Shown here one piece after another: positions 24,802-32,569 of a DNA stretch of 64,000 nucleotides. The notes under the pieces were generated by a model, which did not search any database, was not told where the DNA came from, and saw only the letters and a list, made by a program, of their open reading frames with translations. A program made the position numbers and the translations under genes. Location: NCBI GenBank assembly GCA_963625685.1, contig CAVFTR010000006.1:50606-114605 (forward strand). Direction: 5' to 3'. Position 1 is the stretch's first letter, and each line of letters begins with the position of its first letter. This DNA comes from F23-B02 sp963625685. GTDB taxonomy: Bacteria; Bacillota; Clostridia; Oscillospirales; Oscillospiraceae.

Positions 24802-25173
24802 ATGTCATATACGGATATGGACATAGAAATGAAGGCGCTGAGCATGCTCGGCCAGAGCGTGCCGGACGATGACGCGCCGATGCTGCGCACGGTATGCGCC
24901 GCGGCGGCCGCACAGCTCGAGGACCGCCTGCGCGCCGGCGCTTCGAGCGAGCAGATAACGGAGCTTTTCACGACGGCGGCCGCCATGCTGGCGATATCCA
25001 TGTACATGGAGCTGGGCGCGGCCCACTCCGGCGGAGTGAGCGGCTTTACGGCCGGAAGGCTGTCGGTGCAGCTCGGCGGAGCATCGGCCGCGGCTCTGCG
25101 GGAAAGCGCGCAGGCGCTGCTGGGCGCGTATCTCGACCGCGGCGGCTTTGAGTTCGTGGGGGTGACGGGATGA
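24802..25173 (+). CDS. Probable phage head-tail connector protein
   Basis: A 123-residue, mainly helical protein (MSYTDMDIEMKALSMLGQSV...AAAMLAISMYMELGAAHSGGVSGFTAGRLSVQL). Size, helix content and position after the capsid gene match adaptor proteins that bind the portal ring. It overlaps the next gene by ATGA. There is no single diagnostic motif. Confidence 0.6.
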   Translation: MSYTDMDIEMKALSMLGQSVPDDDAPMLRTVCAAAAAQLEDRLRAGASSEQITELFTTAAAMLAISMYMELGAAHSGGVSGFTAGRLSVQLGGASAAALRESAQALLGAYLDRGGFEFVGVTG

Positions 25174-25481
25174 CGGTCACGGGAAGGCTCCTGCAAAGCT
25201 TCGGCGAGGATATCGCCGTCGGCACTTACGAGGGCAGGGGCTTTATATCCTGCCTCGACTCCGACGATGCGCAGGTACACAAAACGCGGCTCGCGCCGGG
25301 CGTGACGAACAATTCGAGGTACAGGCTCATCACCGACGCCGAGAGCATAGCCGAAGGCGACGCGGTGAGCGCCGCGGGGCGCAGCTACGTCGTGCTGCGG
25401 GTCGAGCCCGTGCGCATATTCGGCGTGTTTTCGCACAACGAATGTATTCTGAAGCTGAAGGGAGGCGCGGGAAATGCTTGA
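25170..25481 (+). CDS. Probable head-closure protein
   Basis: A 103-residue beta-rich protein (MTVTGRLLQSFGEDIAV...NSRYRLITDAESIAEGDAVSAAGRSYVVLRVEPVRIF). The pattern of an operation-specific small beta barrel after the connector fits the stopper/closure protein of siphoviral or myoviral heads. It overlaps neighbours on both sides. Confidence 0.5.
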   Translation: MTVTGRLLQSFGEDIAVGTYEGRGFISCLDSDDAQVHKTRLAPGVTNNSRYRLITDAESIAEGDAVSAAGRSYVVLRVEPVRIFGVFSHNECILKLKGGAGNA

Positions 25482-25944
25482 GGAGATAGCGGCCGGCATC
25501 GCGCAGGCGCTTCAGGACGCCGGGATAAACGCCGTCACGGCCTTTTCCGCCGCCGGGCTCGAAGCGGACGAGCTCCTCGTGTGCGTGGGGCTGCGCGGGG
25601 CAAGGCTGAGCTCGTCGGGACTCGGCAATTACATCGGCGTATGCAGCGAGGACGGAAAGCTCAGGGAGATGTACGGCGAGAAGGCTGAGCTCACGCTCGC
25701 GCTGGATATATACAGCCCGGCCCCGGAGAGCGAAAAATGCACAATGCTCGCCGACACGGTCAGAGGCGCGCTCCGCGGCCTTGACGGCGTGTCGCTCACG
25801 GAGTTTTCTCTCGGGGAGATAAAATACGACTCCGACAGCCGCATGCTGCTGTCCCGCTGCACGGCCTCGGCGGCCGTGTATCTCGTGCGCGAAAAGCGCG
25901 GCAGCTCGCTGTCGGACTTCGGCATAGGGGAGGGCGGGATATGA
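25474..25944 (+). CDS. Probable tail terminator/minor tail protein
   Basis: A 156-residue protein starting LEEIAAGIAQALQDAGINAV with a central LTLALDIYSPAPESEKC strand and helix. In phages the gene after head closure usually encodes a tail-completion or terminator protein of this size and layout. The assignment is positional. Confidence 0.45.
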   Translation: MLEEIAAGIAQALQDAGINAVTAFSAAGLEADELLVCVGLRGARLSSSGLGNYIGVCSEDGKLREMYGEKAELTLALDIYSPAPESEKCTMLADTVRGALRGLDGVSLTEFSLGEIKYDSDSRMLLSRCTASAAVYLVREKRGSSLSDFGIGEGGI

Positions 25945-26312
25945 GCTTTATAAGAGCCCGCTGCCCGAACACGGATAAGATCGGCGTAAACGGCGTGCCG
26001 CTTTCGGGGGTGACGCTCGCCGAGGAATACGAGAGCTGGAACGAGCATCCGGTGCTCGGCTTCGGCGACTCCTGCCCGAGCGCGATACTCACGTTCGACC
26101 GCCGCTACACGGTCGTGCTCGAGCGCTCGGCCTGCGTCCCCGACGGCGTCAGGCCCGAAAGCCTCGGCGAGTTCGAGCTTCTGGTCGGCGGCACGATATA
26201 CGGCGGCTGCCGCTGCACGGAGATACGCAGGGCGAGAAGGCCCGACGGCGAGCTGTGCGAAAAAATAACGGTCCGTGCGCTGGACCGTCAGGAGGCGGAG
26301 AATGATGAATAA
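25941..26312 (+). CDS. Phage-like hypothetical protein (123 aa)
   Basis: A beta-rich 123-residue protein (MSFIRARCPNTDKIGVNGVPLSG...SAILTFDRRYTVVLERSACV...GGTIYGGCRCTEIRRARR). It is coupled by ATGA to the previous gene. Five Cys residues are unusual for a phage structural protein. It occupies the place where a tail tube is normally found but is shorter than typical tail tubes; I cannot assign it. Confidence 0.5.
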   Translation: MSFIRARCPNTDKIGVNGVPLSGVTLAEEYESWNEHPVLGFGDSCPSAILTFDRRYTVVLERSACVPDGVRPESLGEFELLVGGTIYGGCRCTEIRRARRPDGELCEKITVRALDRQEAENDE

Positions 26313-26475
26313 CGAATGTGAAGGACTCAGCGTCCGCGCATACACGCCCGACGAAAACGGCGTGAATTTTGACGAGCAGCAGCTTTTTATCGTGCGCCGG
26401 CGCGACATGTCGTTCATGTCGGACTATTTCCGACGCGACGCGCGCAGATACGACAACGGCTTTGAGCTTTATTAG
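26302..26475 (+). CDS. Small phage-like hypothetical protein (57 aa)
   Basis: The start is ATG 26302 (or 26305), after GGAGG. Product: a 57-residue acidic protein with GVNFDEQQLFIVRRRDMSFM and SDYFRRDARRYDNGFELY. It overlaps the end of the previous gene and is followed 11 nt later by the LysM gene. No recognised domain. Confidence 0.5.
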   Translation: MMNNECEGLSVRAYTPDENGVNFDEQQLFIVRRRDMSFMSDYFRRDARRYDNGFELY

Positions 26476-26486
26476 GAGGGATGAAC

Positions 26487-27056
26487 ATGCTCGCGCCCAT
26501 GCAGTACAGAGATTTCGTGTGGCCGAATAACCCCAGGGTGTTCGAGGTCGAATACCGCCGCACGCTGCACAGCTATAAGCTGCCCTTTTCGGGCTATGTC
26601 GTGCAGGATCTGGGGCTTCAGAACAAGATAATACGCGGCCAGGGGGAGTTCGTCGGCCCGCAGGCCTATGAGAGCTTCCGCAGGCTCGCCGCGCTTTTCG
26701 AGGAGAACAGGGGCGGTAAGCTCGTGCACCCCGTGTGGCCGGTGATGCGCGCGTATTTTGCAAAGCTCAGCCTCAGGCAGGAGCCGAAGGAGGACTATAT
26801 AAGCTACAGCTTTGAGTTCTGGGAATATCTCGGCAGCAGCTTTTCCGACGCCGCCGGGGCCATCGACGACACCGATTACGGCCAGCCGCTTGCCGACATG
26901 AGCCGCGTGCGCTATTACTCGGCGGGAGATAACGACACCCTGCGCAGCATAGCGCTTTCAAAGGGCGTGGAGCTGTCTGTCCTTCAGGAGCTCAACCCCG
27001 ATATCACGAGCTCCGACGCCGTGATCTCCTACGGCAGGCTCATAAGGATAAGGTGA
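26487..27056 (+). CDS. LysM-containing phage tail-hub/baseplate protein
   Basis: A 189-residue protein. Residues ~1-125 form a compact domain (RVFEVEYRRTLHSYKLPFSGYVVQDLGLQ), followed by a linker and a C-terminal LysM repeat (YYSAGDNDTLRSIALSKGVELSVLQELNPDI...GRLIRIR). This layout matches XkdP-like proteins of PBSX-type contractile tails that join tail and baseplate. ATG 26487 is 7 nt after AGGAGG; the ATG at 26481 is too close to it. Confidence 0.7.
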   Translation: MLAPMQYRDFVWPNNPRVFEVEYRRTLHSYKLPFSGYVVQDLGLQNKIIRGQGEFVGPQAYESFRRLAALFEENRGGKLVHPVWPVMRAYFAKLSLRQEPKEDYISYSFEFWEYLGSSFSDAAGAIDDTDYGQPLADMSRVRYYSAGDNDTLRSIALSKGVELSVLQELNPDITSSDAVISYGRLIRIR

Positions 27057-27060
27057 GGCG

Positions 27061-27993
27061 ATGAAGGGATATATCATAGACAAAAACGGCGCGCAGACGG
27101 AGCTTCCGGAGCTTCTGTCATGGGACGTGTGCCACGGCATGGGCGAGCCCTGCGACTGGTTCGAGGTGAGCTTTATATACTACAGCAGCCAGCTGCCCGC
27201 GCTCCGCGCGGCGTGCAGATTCAAGGCGGTGCACAACAGCGCCGTCGTGTTCAGCGGCGTCGTCGACGAGTACAGCATCAGCATAGACGACAAGGGCTCG
27301 GTCGTGACGGTATCGGGCCGCTCGGACGCGGCCTTGCTGCTGGATAACGAGCTGCCCGCGCAGGAGTATGCCTCGATAAGCAGCGCCGAGGCGATAGGCG
27401 GCTTTGCAGCGCCCTACGGCATAACGGACATCGTCTCCGGAACGGCGAAGACGCTCTATGCCTTTTCAGTCCGCACCGGCGAGAGCGCGTGGAGCGCGCT
27501 GCGGCGCTTCTGCCGCTATGCATGGAGCACGACGCCGTATTTCACAAGGGACGGAACGCTCATATTGAACGGCCGCGCGGGCGGCACGATAACGGTCGAC
27601 GCCTCAAGGGACGCGGCCTCGGCCGCGCTCTGCGACGAGCGCTACGGTATAATCTCGGATATCACCGTCCGAAACCGGGTCAGCGGCGCGAGCTACACCG
27701 CATCAAACTCCGGCTTCGTCTCCCGCGGCGGAAAATGCCACAGGGAGCTGAGCGTTCCGAAAACCACCGGCGCGGACGCCGTGAGATACACCGCCGAATA
27801 CCAGATAGCCGAGTCGCAGCGCGGCAAAAAATGCGCAAAGCTCACGCTGACAAAGCAGTTTGCCTGCTTCCCCGGCGACAGGGTGAGCCTCACGGCCGAA
27901 AAGCTCGGCATAAGCGGGATCTACACAGTTGCCTCGACCCACTGCTGGGCCGACTCACTTAGCGCCGGAACGATAGTTACACTGGAGGTGTGA
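27061..27993 (+). CDS. Phage tail hub protein (XkdQ / late-control D-like)
   Basis: A 310-residue protein with the late-control/XkdQ pattern. Near the N-terminus is LSWDVCHGMGEPCDWFEVSF; then FSGVVDEYSISIDDKGSVVTVSGRSDAALLLDNE, YAFSVRTGESAWSALRRFCRYAWSTTPYFTRDGTL and a C-terminal PGDRVSL...GIYTVAST. Such proteins form the baseplate hub at the tip of contractile tails. It is the last large gene of the cluster. Confidence 0.7.
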   Translation: MKGYIIDKNGAQTELPELLSWDVCHGMGEPCDWFEVSFIYYSSQLPALRAACRFKAVHNSAVVFSGVVDEYSISIDDKGSVVTVSGRSDAALLLDNELPAQEYASISSAEAIGGFAAPYGITDIVSGTAKTLYAFSVRTGESAWSALRRFCRYAWSTTPYFTRDGTLILNGRAGGTITVDASRDAASAALCDERYGIISDITVRNRVSGASYTASNSGFVSRGGKCHRELSVPKTTGADAVRYTAEYQIAESQRGKKCAKLTLTKQFACFPGDRVSLTAEKLGISGIYTVASTHCWADSLSAGTIVTLEV

Positions 27994-27995
27994 GC

Positions 27996-28169
27996 ATGTG
28001 GTTATCCGAGATAAAAAGAAAAGACGAGCACAGCTGTACGCTCCCCGATATCAGCGTCAATGCCGACGGCGATATAAATCTTGAGACCGCCGCGGCGCGC
28101 ATATGCATAAAAAACAGCGGCCAGATCGTCATCGAGGGCACGGTCACGGTAAACGGACAGGCGATATGA
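27996..28169 (+). CDS. Small phage-like protein (57 aa), last gene of the cluster
   Basis: ATG 27996 follows GGAGG; the frame ends with TGA at 28167-28169. The 57 residues (MWLSEIKRKDEHSCTLPDIS...INLETAAARICIKNSGQIVIEGTVTVNGQAI) form a beta-rich segment ending in a repeated strand pattern, like a short spike or baseplate tip domain. The bidirectional terminator follows at once. Confidence 0.55.
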   Translation: MWLSEIKRKDEHSCTLPDISVNADGDINLETAAARICIKNSGQIVIEGTVTVNGQAI

Positions 28170-28171
28170 TG

Positions 28172-28203
28172 AAAAAACGAGCACCCGGTCGGGTGCTCGT
28201 TTT
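28172..28203. terminator. Bidirectional terminator between the phage-like cluster and gdhA
   Basis: AAAACGAGCACCC (28174-28186), a GGTC loop and GGGTGCTCGTTTT (28191-28203) give a 13-bp stem. It is flanked by A-runs and T-runs, so it works for both converging transcripts. Confidence 0.9.
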
Positions 28204-28224
28204 GCTGGAATTTTAAATTAAGGA

Positions 28225-29574
28225 TCAGACGATGCCCTGAGCCAGCATTGCGTCGGCGACCTTCAGGAAGCCGGCGACGTTTGCGCCGAGCATGAGGTTG
28301 CCCGGCTCGCCGCACTCGACGGATGCGTCGTAGCAGGCCTTGTAGATGTTCTTCATGATGCCGTGCAGCTTCTCGTCGACCTCGTCGAAGCTCCAGCTCA
28401 TGCGGATGGAGTTCTGGCTCATCTCGAGACCGGAGGTCGCGACGCCGCCTGCGTTGGATGCCTTGCCGGGGCTGTAGAGCAGGCCGTTTCCGAGGACCTT
28501 CTCGATAGCTTCCGGGGTAAGAGGCATGTTGGCGCCTTCAAACACTGCCATGCAGCCGTTGTCGATCAGGTGCTGAACGTCGTCCGCGTCCATCTCGTTC
28601 TGGGATGCGCAGGGCATTGCGATGTCGCACTTGAGCGTCCAGATGCCCTTGCGGCCCTCGTGGTACTCGGAGCCGGGGACCTCGTCCGCGTAGACGCTGA
28701 TGCGTGCGCGGCGCTTCTGCTTGATATCCATGACCTTCTGGATATCGACGCCCTTGGGATCGTAGATGTAGCCGTTGGAGTCGCACATTGCGATAACGGT
28801 GCCGCCGAGCTGGGTGCACTTCTCAGCTGCGTACTGAGCGACGTTGCCCGCGCCGGAAACGATGACCTTCTTGCCCTCGAAGGAGGTGTTTGCAAGATGG
28901 CTGAGAGCCTCTGCCGCGTAGTAGCACAGGCCGTAGCCGGTGGCCTGGGTACGTGCCAGGGAGCCGCCGAAGGTCAGGCCCTTGCCGGTGATGACGCCGC
29001 CCTCGAAGCGGTCGACGATCTTCTTGTACTGGCCGAACATGTAAGCGACCTCGCGTGCGCCGACGCCGATGTCGCCTGCGGGAGTGTCGGTGAACTGGCC
29101 GATGTGACGGTACAGCTCAGTCATGAAGCTCTGGCAGAAGCGCATGACCTCTGCATCGGACTTGCCCTTCGGGTCAAAGTCGGAGCCGCCCTTGCCGCCG
29201 CCCATGGGGAGGGTGGTCAGGGAGTTCTTGAGGATCTGCTCAAAGCCGAGGAACTTGATAACGGAGAGGTTGACCGAGGGGTGGAAGCGCAGGCCGCCCT
29301 TGTAGGGGCCGATGGCGGAGTTGAACTGCACGCGGTAGCCGCGGTTGACCTGAACGTTGCCGTTGTCGTCGACCCAGGGAACGCGGAAGGTGATGACGCG
29401 CTCGGGCTCTACGAAGCGCTCGAGAAGTGCGTTCTTCTCCCACTCGGGGTGCTTGTCAACGACGAGCTGCAGGCTCTCGAATACTTCGCGGACTGCCTGG
29501 AGGAACTCCGGCTGGTCGGGATCGCGCTTTTCGACGGAGTCATAGACTCTCTTCAGATACTCGTTAGTAATCAT
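28225..29574 (-). CDS. gdhA: NADP-type glutamate dehydrogenase
   Basis: A 449-residue hexameric-type GDH. It has NRGYRVQFNSAIGPYKGGLRFH, PMGGGKGGSDFDPKGKSDAEVMRFCQSFM (catalytic Lys), FTDTPAGDIGVGAREVAYMFGQY and the nucleotide-binding VIVSGAGNVAQYAAEK. It assimilates ammonium by reductive amination of 2-oxoglutarate; the small-hexameric family usually uses NADPH. Codon use is strongly biased, suggesting high expression. TAGGAGAG precedes the ATG. A promoter with a 17-bp spacer lies ~80 nt upstream. Confidence 0.95.
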   Translation of the reverse strand: MITNEYLKRVYDSVEKRDPDQPEFLQAVREVFESLQLVVDKHPEWEKNALLERFVEPERVITFRVPWVDDNGNVQVNRGYRVQFNSAIGPYKGGLRFHPSVNLSVIKFLGFEQILKNSLTTLPMGGGKGGSDFDPKGKSDAEVMRFCQSFMTELYRHIGQFTDTPAGDIGVGAREVAYMFGQYKKIVDRFEGGVITGKGLTFGGSLARTQATGYGLCYYAAEALSHLANTSFEGKKVIVSGAGNVAQYAAEKCTQLGGTVIAMCDSNGYIYDPKGVDIQKVMDIKQKRRARISVYADEVPGSEYHEGRKGIWTLKCDIAMPCASQNEMDADDVQHLIDNGCMAVFEGANMPLTPEAIEKVLGNGLLYSPGKASNAGGVATSGLEMSQNSIRMSWSFDEVDEKLHGIMKNIYKACYDASVECGEPGNLMLGANVAGFLKVADAMLAQGIV

Positions 29575-29650
29575 TTGCTTTTTCTCTCCTAATTGAAAAA
29601 TTGAAAATTGAAAACTACTTATCGGTGGGAAACACCTTTCCCACTTTCAA

Positions 29651-29679
29651 ATTTTATTCCTTAGCGCCTAAATATACAA
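29651..29679 (-). promoter_or_regulatory. Probable gdhA promoter
   Basis: On the minus strand TTGTAT (29679-29674) and TAAAAT (29656-29651) are 17 bp apart, giving a ~70-nt leader before gdhA. The rest of 29680-29850 holds AT-rich sequence without a gene I can support. Confidence 0.55.
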
Positions 29680-29853
29680 TTGTGAGATGTTATAAAAATA
29701 ACCCTTGAAAAACCGTCATATTGCACCAATAAAAATGCGGTAATAGCTCTTTTGCCCCGATGTGACGCAACAATTGCACATAAATAGAAACAGTGTTGAT
29801 ACTCTTGCGCCGACCTGTGCGGCGGGTTCCCGGAGCATGGCGCGGAAAGGGAC

Positions 29854-29906
29854 TTGACAATTTACGCAAAAGCGCGTACTATCTCAATTAGATAATGCAA
29901 TTGCAT
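29854..29906 (+). promoter_or_regulatory. Promoter with downstream palindrome for the zinc-ribbon gene
   Basis: TTGACA (29854-29859) and TACTAT (29877-29882) have a 17-bp spacer. At 29895-29906 the 12-bp perfect palindrome ATGCAATTGCAT overlaps the first transcribed bases and is a candidate operator. Confidence 0.65.
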
Positions 29907-29931
29907 AAAATATCTTGAGAGGAGAATGTAT

Positions 29932-30123
29932 TTGAAAAAAGACAGCGCCCGTGCCGGGTACTGCGGCGAGTGCCGGCTGCCGTTTGAGGACGGCGAGGAG
30001 ATATTCTCGTGGGAGGGGGAGCTCGTCTGCGCCGAATGCTTTGACGCGCTGTTTTCCGAGCTCGGACTTCATGAGCGCGCCTTCCTCGTCGGGAGCGAGG
30101 TAAAAATATACCGGCGCTCCTGA
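29932..30123 (+). CDS. Small zinc-ribbon protein (63 aa)
   Basis: The likely start is TTG 29932, 7 nt after AGGAG; an in-frame ATG at 29926 nearly abuts the ribosome site. The 63-residue product has two CxxC-type pairs (YCGEC and VCAEC, ~20 residues apart), a minimal zinc-binding treble/ribbon, followed by a helical tail and EVKIYRRS. Function is unknown; small zinc ribbons often bind nucleic acid or proteins. Its stop lies within the terminator of the convergent DUF1810 gene. Confidence 0.6.
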   Translation: MKKDSARAGYCGECRLPFEDGEEIFSWEGELVCAECFDALFSELGLHERAFLVGSEVKIYRRS

Positions 30124-30133
30124 GGAGCGCCGG
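30102..30133 (-). terminator. Terminator of the DUF1810 gene
   Basis: CCGGCGCTCC-TGA-GGAGCGCCGG (30111-30133) is a perfect 10-bp stem followed on the minus strand by TATATTTTT. The stem overlaps the end of the opposite zinc-ribbon gene. Confidence 0.8.
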
Positions 30134-30147
30134 CAGGGACGGTGATA

Positions 30148-30564
30148 TCAGAGCCCGAGTATCGAGAGCGTGCGCGCGTCGGCCCTGCCGCCGTAGAACT
30201 TGTCCAGAACGGCGGTGAACACGGGATCGCCGGATACCTGCGCGAACAGCGTCATGCACGAGCGCAGCTTCAGATCGTCGGGGTAGCCCATGACGGCGGA
30301 TGCATCGGAGCTATCAAGCTCGAGCAGCGCGCGTGATATCTCGATGAGGCGTGCGCCCAGCAGTGGGTGCTCAATGTAGCGGTGCGCCTCGCCGATATCG
30401 GATATCGCGTATAGCTGCGCGGTGTGGCTCATGCCGAGACCGGCGATCTGCGGGAAGATGTACCACATCCAGTGGCTGCGCTTGCGTCCCGCGCGTATCT
30501 CGCGCAGCGCCGTATCGTAGGAGTGCTCCTGCGCGATGATGAATCTGTCAAGAGAGTCTTTCAT
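30148..30564 (-). CDS. DUF1810 family protein
   Basis: A 138-residue protein of the DUF1810 family. Motifs are DSLDRFIIAQEHSYDTALREIRAGRKRSHWMWYIFPQIAGLG, IEHPLLGARL and LKLRSCMTLFAQVSG. These proteins are small, soluble and helical; no biochemical role is established. GAGGT lies ~8 nt before the ATG. It is the last GC-rich, chromosome-like gene before the base composition falls. Confidence 0.85.
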   Translation of the reverse strand: MKDSLDRFIIAQEHSYDTALREIRAGRKRSHWMWYIFPQIAGLGMSHTAQLYAISDIGEAHRYIEHPLLGARLIEISRALLELDSSDASAVMGYPDDLKLRSCMTLFAQVSGDPVFTAVLDKFYGGRADARTLSILGL

Positions 30565-30642
30565 AAACGTGTACCTCGTGGAAGCGTTTTTGATTTTGAA
30601 ATAAGAGGGCTGTCTCTCACTTTGTCACCGGCTTTAAAACAG

Positions 30643-30669
30643 GTATTTCAATTCTGAGAATTGAAATAC
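30643..30669. repeat. Perfect 12-bp palindrome at the composition boundary
   Basis: GTATTTCAATTC-TGA-GAATTGAAATAC. It lies ~80 bp upstream of the DUF1810 gene in the low-GC boundary region. It could be an operator or a remnant insertion site. Confidence 0.5.
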
Positions 30670-30747
30670 ACCACACTTATTACCTTTTACTTTACCAAAA
30701 AATCTTCGCGAGAGCAAGGTGAGAGTGAAAAAGTAAGAGGCAATAAG

Positions 30748-30776
30748 TAAAAAACCTCCGCACTTTTGTGCGAAGG
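30748..30776 (-). terminator. Terminator on the leftward side of the recombinase block
   Basis: CCTCCGCAC (30755-30763), a TTTT loop and GTGCGAAGG (30768-30776) form a stem with one mismatch. Read leftward it is followed by TTTTTT (30754-30748). It would stop transcription leaving the mobile element. Confidence 0.7.
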
Positions 30777-30789
30777 CTTTTGTCTATGG

Positions 30790-30904
30790 GGTACGAAAAA
30801 GATGTATTTGCGTTTTTGATAGATGGATTCGAACTCTCGAAGTCTTTTTCGTACCGATAAAGATTTCCGCCCCGCCTTATGACAGCAGCCATAAGGCGGG
30901 GCGG
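30790..30904. repeat. Inverted repeats at the left end of the acquired region
   Basis: GGTACGAAAAAGA (30790-30802) is inverted at 30843-30855, and a 15-bp perfect stem (CCGCCCCGCCTTATG at 30867-30881 with 30890-30904) follows. They lie between the last chromosome-like gene and the outermost serine recombinase gene, where an attachment site is expected. The exact att core cannot be fixed without an empty-site comparison. Confidence 0.5.
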
Positions 30905-30931
30905 TATGTGTGAAAGGAGGGTATGAAACAA

Positions 30932-32569
30932 TCACATGAGTTGTGTTACTTCGAGACCGCCGACGAAAACCACCTTGATCTTCTCCTTGGATTCGACGAT
31001 CACGCTCTCGAGTATTTGTCTCATGATCTGATCATCATAGCTGATCGGGTGATTCGCCAAGGCTTCAATAATCGTGAAGATCTCATCGAGTCTGGATTTT
31101 GCATTTTCACGCTTTTGCTTCGTATCAGCAATGCGGTCAAGTTGAATCTGCAGTTTTGCCTTTTCATCCATAAGAGCCTTTGCTTTTTCCTCGTCGAAGG
31201 CTTCGACATTGTCGGCGGCGATGGCCTTGAGCATCTTTTGGAATTCTGTTTCGATCTCTGCAATCCTGATCTGAAGGTCGAGGCTGTTGTCCTCAGTTGT
31301 TTCCGCTGATAAGCCCATGCCGATATGGAGTTTCAGTGTTTTGAGCACTTCGGCATTCTGCTTTGCGGTTTGCAGCACTGCGTTCATGATGGCTTCCTGC
31401 AGGACGCTTTCCTCAACACTCGGGGAGTCATGGCAGTATTTCTTGCCATAGTCAAGGCGGTTGATGCACCGCCATACCACTTTCTTCTTGCCATTGGCTG
31501 CCCAGGTGCATCTGCGATATGGCGTTCCGCATTCTCCGCAGATCAGAAGCTCTGTTAGAGCGTATTTGCTGGAGTATCGGCCTTGCTCGGTTTTCGTGCC
31601 AACCTGCTTGACTTTCCGCTTTCCACCTCGTCTTGCCATTTCTTCCTGCACTCTGCCGAAGGTGCCAGAGTCGATGATTGCGGGATGATTGTTCTCGACA
31701 TAGTATTTCGGGCGCTCGCCGTTGTTGACCATGACCTTCTTTGACAGGCAGTCTCTGATGTAAGTCTTGTTGAGGATGGCGTCGCCTTTGTATTTCTCAT
31801 TGGTGAGGATAGATTCAATCGTTCCCCGTTGCCATTGACCAATGCCGGAAGGTGTCGGAATCCCAGCGGAATTGAGATCGTTGGCTATCGTGGCGAGGCT
31901 GTCACCGGCGAGGAATCTTTCGTAGATCCTTTTGACTACAACCGCTTGCTCGGGATCAATCTCAGGCTTTCCATCCGAGCCTCTGCGATATCCAAGGAAG
32001 CGTTTGTAATGGAACGGCACGTTTCCTTCTTTTGCACTCTGTGCCTTACCCCAGCGCACGTTGGCGCTGATGTTCTCCGATTCGCTTTGAGCTATGGAAC
32101 CGTAGATTGTGATATAGAACTCAGCTCCTGGCTGAATGCTGTGGATTCCTTGTTCCTCGAAGTACACGTCCACATTGTGTTCTTTCAGCATCCGAGTGTG
32201 CTTCAAGCAGTCGAGGGTGTTTCGTGCGAATCGGGCTACCGATTTGGTAATGATCATATCGACCTTGCCCTGTTTACAATGGCGCATCAGCCTGTTGAAG
32301 TCATCGCGCTTTTTGACGCTTGTTCCGGTGATACCTTTATCGGCGTAGATGCCGACCATCGTCCATCCAGGTTCTCCGTTGATCTTATCTGTATAAGCTC
32401 TGCGCTGAACATCATAGCTGTTGAGCTGATCCTCCTGCTTTGTTGATACTCGGCAGTAGGCGGCGACACGAAGCTGTTTATGGGCGTTCTTGACTTCCTC
32501 TTGTAAGTTTATTGTTGCGGGGATCGTATGTACCACTTTAGGTGGCGTCACTTGGGCTGTTGCTTGCAT
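30932..32569 (-). CDS. Large serine recombinase (integrase/transposase)
   Basis: A 545-residue large serine recombinase. The N-terminal resolvase domain is at residues ~33-180 (AYCRVSTKQEDQ with the nucleophilic Ser, YADKGITGTSVKKRDDFNRLM, SVARFARNTLD). A recombinase domain follows (~200-300, FLGYRRGSDGKPEIDPEQAVVVKRIYERFL), then a zinc ribbon (CGECGTPYRRC...C...C) and a coiled coil (~400-490). It inserts or excises DNA through a phospho-serine intermediate. It is the outermost of three adjacent recombinase genes and its start overlaps the end of the middle one by 32 nt. Base composition is clearly lower in GC than the chromosome to its left. Confidence 0.92.
   Translation of the reverse strand: MQATAQVTPPKVVHTIPATINLQEEVKNAHKQLRVAAYCRVSTKQEDQLNSYDVQRRAYTDKINGEPGWTMVGIYADKGITGTSVKKRDDFNRLMRHCKQGKVDMIITKSVARFARNTLDCLKHTRMLKEHNVDVYFEEQGIHSIQPGAEFYITIYGSIAQSESENISANVRWGKAQSAKEGNVPFHYKRFLGYRRGSDGKPEIDPEQAVVVKRIYERFLAGDSLATIANDLNSAGIPTPSGIGQWQRGTIESILTNEKYKGDAILNKTYIRDCLSKKVMVNNGERPKYYVENNHPAIIDSGTFGRVQEEMARRGGKRKVKQVGTKTEQGRYSSKYALTELLICGECGTPYRRCTWAANGKKKVVWRCINRLDYGKKYCHDSPSVEESVLQEAIMNAVLQTAKQNAEVLKTLKLHIGMGLSAETTEDNSLDLQIRIAEIETEFQKMLKAIAADNVEAFDEEKAKALMDEKAKLQIQLDRIADTKQKRENAKSRLDEIFTIIEALANHPISYDDQIMRQILESVIVESKEKIKVVFVGGLEVTQLM

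Noticed and set aside
28363..29592. 409-codon plus-strand frame opposite gdhA
   Set aside because: Arises from the strong codon bias of gdhA, which lacks the codons that would create stops on the other strand.
30815..30845. tRNA T-arm-like string GAGAGTTCGAATCCATC on the minus strand near the element boundary
   Set aside because: The stem positions mismatch and no acceptor, D or anticodon arms are found, so it is not a tRNA or a clear tRNA-end attachment site.
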